Source: Phalacrocorax aristotelis
Taxonomy: Eukaryota > Chordata > Aves > Suliformes > Phalacrocoracidae
NCBI RefSeq assembly: GCF_949628215.1
Contig: NC_134281.1
Span: 41,772,512-41,836,511 of the forward strand
DNA: 64,000 nucleotides
Direction of reading: 5' to 3'
The notes beneath the pieces are model-generated. The model worked only from the letters and a program-made list of their open reading frames with translations, was not told the DNA's origin and ran no database searches. Shown here piece by piece: positions 59,001 to 64,000 of the stretch. How positions within the stretch are numbered: position 1 is the stretch's first letter; each line of letters starts with the position of its first letter. Position numbers and translations under genes: made by a program.

Positions 59001-62000
59001 ACCTATTCAGAAACTGAGTTTCTTTCCAGAGTCTCCATTCCGTGAGAGCAAATGGAACAAATACCATAATTACCTTTACTTACAGCAAGTACTCACTTGT
59101 CAGGGAAGTGATGAGGTGGATGCAGGGGTTGGGCTTAGGTATTGGGAACGGCCTTTTTATCTAACAAATCTGTTGGCCTCTTTCTTATGAACTGATACAT
59201 AAGCTGACTGTAAGGATGAACCGTATGTTCTAGTTTGTGCAAACCCGACTTCTAGGCATTTGTGATAGGGGCTTTTCTGAAGTTCAGTTCTTCCATTTTT
59301 TTTTTCATCTGGAAAAATCTGCTAATGCTGACACAAACAACAGTTCCTTAGTTCCACCAAGGTCCTTCCAGCTAAATCCTAGGTTTCTTTCCAGCAGAAG
59401 TTTAACAAGGTCTGTCCAGCAGCCTTTTTGTGGTGTACAACACCTCTAAAAGCAGCAAAGGTGGTGCTGAAGGACTTTTTTTTCAAATAGATTATTACTG
59501 GATGGAGGCTTAGAGCTTGTGTTTGCAAACAGTATGCTTACTGAAGTTCTTAACGTAACACTAAAGGCCAGGTTTGATGTTTTGCCACGCATCAGAACTG
59601 TCGGCACTGAGTTAATGTCCCTACATAGTGTTTGGAAGAGAGGCAACGGTCATCAGTACTCTGAAGTCCTGCATGCAACCAAGATATGAGTTGCCCTCTT
59701 GGCCTACTTGGGAAGCCTGTGAAACTAAGACAGAAATTGAATTAAGAATTAGTATTTTCTGAAGGTCTGAAAATACACTCTGAAGCCTGGTATTCAATTG
59801 CATTCAAGGTCAGTCAGCCTAGTACCAGAAAGCCCAAGGCTGCGTAGGCCAGAGCTGATGCTTCCACAGACTACATCTGTTTTGCAGCTGCAGTGTGGAG
59901 TACACACTGCCTTTACCACAGGACAGAGGAACCTTAGGCCAAGGGTCTTCTCGTGGCCAAAAGTGGAACAAAGGGGCTGCAGTTGGGCAGCACTTTGCAG
60001 GATTTCCTGTAGAACAGTCACCGTGACTGGCACGACTTAGGCCCTTAAGGTGCAGGTGAATGGCAGATTAAAGGGAGAGATGGTGTAGATGCACTGCACA
60101 CGTTCCCAAACAGTAGATGATTCCTTGGAGCTGAAACCAGCTGATGGACATGAGTGTACCCTGTAAGTGTTACGTTCTATGTCATCAGTGAGACAGCTTC
60201 AGGAAATCATGACATTGTTTATGTGGTGCAGGAGGGAGCCTGGCCTTGTTCATCTGCTCTTCTGTGTGGAAGATCTATCTGTACTTGTGCTCACAAGGCT
60301 TCTCTACAAGTAGACAAGTTTCTACAAGTAGAAAAGTTAATCTTGGTTATGTTTTTAAGTTACACCTCAGTGTGAACACTTGTAAGTGGAACTGCACTAA
60401 GCAAAACAGAATTAAGACTGTTACAGTGCTGAACGTGTGAGTGTGCGTTTGCACACAAGAACTTAGGGCAACTCACCTGTTTTGTTTACTCATAAGTTAT
60501 TTTGAATGTCGTGCAGAGACCCAGAGAAACCGTGCTGCCCTCCTGCATTTACAATCAAAACTAATTGTGAGATGGCCCCAAAATGCACCTTGAGGAGTGT
60601 GTTGTATTCTAATTAGTATTGTGTGGATTAAAAGCTGTGATTGCTCAGGCTAAATTTGACTGCACATCTTCTCTCATTCTGTGCAAGGGGCTCTTTTTTT
60701 AGTCTGTAACCATGCAAAGTCCTTTACAGTCAAGAAGAGGTGACAAACCCACTTAGGCTGGCCCCCCAAATCTGCAGCACTAGTGATTTTCCTAGGACAA
60801 GTGTGTAATCTTGTCTACTGAAAGAATGCTACCAAAAGGTAAAGGAGCTGCAGACAGGTTTCTGATTGACCCACACACGCTGCACTCTTTCCCAGCAGGT
60901 TACGGGTCCGTCGGATTGTACCTGCACCTTAAGAGCGTGCATTTTAAAATACAACCTGAGATATGAGAAGCAGCTGGGTCTGAGGTCACTGGCTTGATAA
61001 GCTTTTTGGATGGAAGGAAGGGGGCAAATTACAAACCTCTCCTATGATTTAACATCCTCTGCTATGTAGATGAAATATTAAGCTATTAACTTCTGTGGCA
61101 GATACAGAAATGCACATGAGACATATGACTATAGGCCTCAGACGTATATACATATAGAACTGTCAACCTGCATTTTATATTTAGGTGTCAGCCACATTTA
61201 TTAATGAATTTCACACTTGTGTTTATATTCTATTTTCCTATGTACCTATTTGCAGACGCAATAGCTATTAATTTTTAATTCTAGTGGATCTAGACGTTCA
61301 AGTATTAAGCTTAATGAAAAATTAAAAAGAATTGTAGTTCTTTCAACAGCTACATGTAGCAACTCCTACATTAGAATAAATACCGCTTTCTCCCATGAAT
61401 ACAATTATTTTAAATAAAAAAGAAAAGAAACATTAGTTTGGACTCACTTAGTAGCAATTATATGTTTAAGAGGTGTAAATAACTTGCTACCCAGACATTA
61501 CAAATATCCAGGTGCTCTGTATGTGCTGATGACAACAAAATTGAAAAGAAAGACTGTAATAATTCTGACTGGTTTTCTCTGCAGAAGATATTGATTATTT
61601 GTGTGTGGTGAGAGATTTGGAAAATTCAATTAAAGGAGTTGTGCAAAGGTTTCATAAATTTTCCTTGTACAGCGTGTACACAGACATTGTTGCGTATTAA
61701 ATCAATGCAGCACTTCACAATATATTTTCTTTGAAACATAAAAATAAATAACATTTAAACAGTTCTGCTTACTACAGAAACAAATTTTATTTTCTGTGAA
61801 GCATTTAGTCATGTGCTATCACTGACTCATACACATTTGCCAGCTGTAACAAATTTTATAGACGTTTTCTCCAGAGACATAGCTCATATACTATGAATTT
61901 TTAAATGAGCAAATGGTGAAGAAGGGATGTCAGCAATATAAAAATTGATCAGTTAAAAGATAAAAGCATAAGTAAAGAGATTTGTATGGTAGTCTTAATA

Positions 62001-62279
62001 GGTTTTATTAAATAAAAATACTATAAAAAGACAGTAATGAATAGACTGAAGGTTTTAACTGTGGTTGAGGTGGAGAAAAATTATTCTGGCACATTTAGTA
62101 GAAGATTGGTTTTATATCACCTGACAGGTGAACATTTTTTTCTCTCTGCTTTTTAGATCTGTAAATGTTTTAGAGCAGTCAAACTTGGGAAAGAATGGCC
62201 GTGGAAGTAGGAGGGGAAAAGAAACTTGGGAAGATTCTGCCCTTTTAATGCTTTTGTGGGCTGGGGCCAGGAGACACCA

Positions 62280-62470
62280 TGGCGAAGGGCAGCAAGGCTG
62301 CTACCAACCCCCCGCGCAGGGGTGAGGTTTCAGGTGGCCCCAGACGCTGCCTCACCCTATGCAACCCTACAGCGCCGAGCTGAGGAGGAGAGAGCAAGCT
62401 GGTCACGCACCCACCTAGAGCTTGTGCCGTCGCCGGCTGCGGCCCAGGCGCCTTTCTGGTCGCCTCCACG
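62280..62470 (+). other. Isolated CpG-dense patch with a Kozak ATG
   Basis: About 14 CpGs in 190 bp within a strongly CpG-poor region. It holds CACCATGGCG (ATG at 62279-62281), a frame MAKGSKAATNPPRRG, and a donor-like AGGG|GTGAGG at about 62322. If used, it would be the first exon of an unknown transcript. It could equally be 3' UTR of ITGB3BP using the 62157 acceptor, or a GC-rich relic. I do not recognise the peptide. Confidence 0.35.
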
Positions 62471-63165
62471 GATGCCTTCCTTTCCTAGCTGCTCTGGTCA
62501 CAACAGGTTTTCACACAGAAGTTTCGCTAATGTTCTCTATGGTTTTATATTGTTTAACTTACTTAGGAGGTCTGCATATAAAAATATCAGGAGAGGGAAG
62601 GGTTGTTCGGGGGTTTTTTTTTGTCTGTTTTGCTGGGGTTTTTTAAGAGCAACTCATTATCTTCGTTAGCTCATACATTAAAAAAAAAGAAAAAAGCTTA
62701 AACTGCTATAACAAGCATAAGTTTTTGGAGCATATGAGTAGTAAATCATATTTGATTATTTGAATATCTAAATCTTAATGTCATCTGTATAAATATGACT
62801 ATAAATAGGGCTGTTTTGTCAAAACGTGCTGTCACAGTCTATGTTTGGAAAGAAAGCTGAGTTAATGATCTTTTATATGAATCTGGGCAGCTCAGTTTTT
62901 AAGACAGCTTCTCAGAGTGAAGTGCAGATCTTGGCACAGTTGCTTTGGCATGTGTGGGTTAAGTACTTCATCATCAGATTGCTGCTATCGGGGATTAAAG
63001 GGTTCATAAAAGACTGAATGCGGAAGTTGCGTTTAGCACAAAGAAACCAAAGAATAGCAACTTGTAATGAAATGTCAGTTTTTTTCTGTTACTTGTCATG
63101 CAAGACTGGATGGACAGTTTCCTATTTTAAGCAATAGCAGTGGGTTTTTGATGCTAATCTGTGTA

Positions 63166-63171
63166 AATAAA
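63166..63171 (+). terminator. Candidate poly(A) signal, plus strand
   Basis: AATAAA followed within 15 bases by a GT-rich stretch (CGGTGTTTCTT). It would suit a terminal ITGB3BP exon starting at 62157. Similar hexamers occur elsewhere in this AT-rich region (for example near 61742 and 62013), so the assignment is weak. Confidence 0.3.
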
Positions 63172-64000
63172 CGGTGTTTCTTAGGCATCATGCTGAAAAG
63201 CTGTATCTGAGGCAAAGTTGAACTGGATGCCTTTTTTATGGAGCAACCTTGTTAAGACCTAGCTTAGGACAGAGTTTCTGGCTTGGCCAGGTCAGCTCCA
63301 GGTAACACCCCAGCACCTCCTGTCAGCGCCACAGGCAGGTCTTCTGCATCACATCACATACAGGAAGCGTGTGACTCCTGAGGAGTCGCAGCATGCCAAA
63401 CGAGGAGAACTGAGGCGAACCTTCCCCACCACCACCCATGTCTTCGGTGACTTCCATCCTTCTCTCCGACTTGGTTTATGTGCAGCCCCTTTCCTCATTG
63501 TAGGAGTCTTTTTAGCTACAAGCCACTCTAAATATGTTTGCTGTTCTCAGGATGTTTAATATAAAGCGAATTATTCTGAATTCACCTTTTTGTGGTGGTG
63601 GAATCAAAATGAACCATCAGTAGATGCTACAGGTACTGAGGCCAGAGCTGGTCATCTGCTGCAGAAAGCTATTTGGAAATCTTGGCACCCAGATGCACCT
63701 GCTTCCGGACCCTCTCCCTGTATGTTCTCATTCCCGGAGTTCCTTTCTACCCTTGCACACTTTTCCTCTACTTCTTCCAGCCATCTGCTCAGCCCTTCAC
63801 CCTGGCCTTGCCCTCCTGGAGTAAGGAGCTCAGGTGTGGTTGCCTTTCTTTCTGCCATCCCCTCAGAGGATTCAGGGGACAGTTTTTCCTCTCACACAAT
63901 CCTTGATTGGATTCTGTTGAATCTGCTGATATGGTCCTTATGGATTTTTATGTACTCTTTTATTATTAATAGCAAAAAAAAGGAAGGAACAGCTTCTAAT

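Larger units (their letters stand above)
56069..64000 (+). other. ITGB3BP: ITGB3BP terminal region and 3' flank, end not resolved
   Basis: About 7.9 kb with no exon resembling the human C-terminus (DSYEFLKAILN). Three phase-compatible acceptors with good polypyrimidine tracts were seen. The one at 60896 opens 23 codons including GYGSVGLYLHLK, the one at 61585 opens 38 residues starting KDIDYLCVVRDLENS, and the one at 62157 ends after two codons. It also holds a near-perfect 18-19-bp tandem repeat (60301-60337), a CpG-dense patch (62280-62470) and a mildly GC-richer stretch at 63.3-63.9 kb. ALG6, expected next by synteny on the minus strand, was not recognised. Confidence 0.5.

Noticed and set aside
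61891..61938. Peptide LIYYEFLNEQ, reminiscent of the human CENP-R end DSYEFLKAIL
   Set aside because: The upstream AG (ACATAG) gives the wrong phase for exon 7, the similarity is only four residues, and the following tail does not match.
1..64000. tRNA, rRNA, snoRNA or CRISPR-like arrays, LTR pairs and DNA transposon ends
   Set aside because: No tRNA box A/B pair, no regularly spaced repeats, and no long terminal or inverted repeats were noticed on reading. Without a computed search this is not proof of absence.

Overview
This window is vertebrate nuclear DNA, almost certainly from a bird. It has long AT-rich introns, a CpG island, GT-AG split exons, and a 5'-truncated CR1 LINE with the avian 3' signature of tandem ATTCTGTG octamers. 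It holds two divergently transcribed genes around one CpG island at about 31.3-32.1 kb. There is no operon, phage, CRISPR or other bacterial-type system.

Left half, minus strand (28989 down to 1948): EFCAB7. I placed 13 coding exons by hand. They join in phase to 1887 nt including the stop, giving 628 residues; the human protein, as I recall it, has 629. EFCAB7 is an EF-hand protein known to work with IQCE in anchoring the EVC-EVC2 complex at the base of the primary cilium, where it promotes Hedgehog signalling. A 5' untranslated exon probably lies in the CpG island, about 2.4 kb upstream of the start codon.

Right half, plus strand (about 31859 onward): ITGB3BP, which encodes CENP-R, a subunit of the CENP-O/P/Q/U/R group of the constitutive centromere-associated network. 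Six internal coding exons (35872-56068) are clear. They are joined in phase by a very short first coding exon, ATG plus two bases, in the island. The last coding exon is not securely identified; three phase-compatible candidates lie at 60.9-62.2 kb.

The head-to-head order matches human 1p31.3. There, PGM1 lies beyond EFCAB7 and ALG6 beyond ITGB3BP. The CpG-rich first 90 bases may be the edge of the PGM1 promoter; no ALG6 exon was recognised at the right end.

The rest is intron or flank: homopolymer tracts, short tandem duplications, one microsatellite, an antisense CR1 in ITGB3BP intron 3, a diverged pair of about 86-bp direct repeats, and an isolated CpG-dense patch at 62.28-62.47 kb. I found no previously undescribed system. 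The items most worth checking are the missing end of ITGB3BP, the CpG patch, and the repeat pair.
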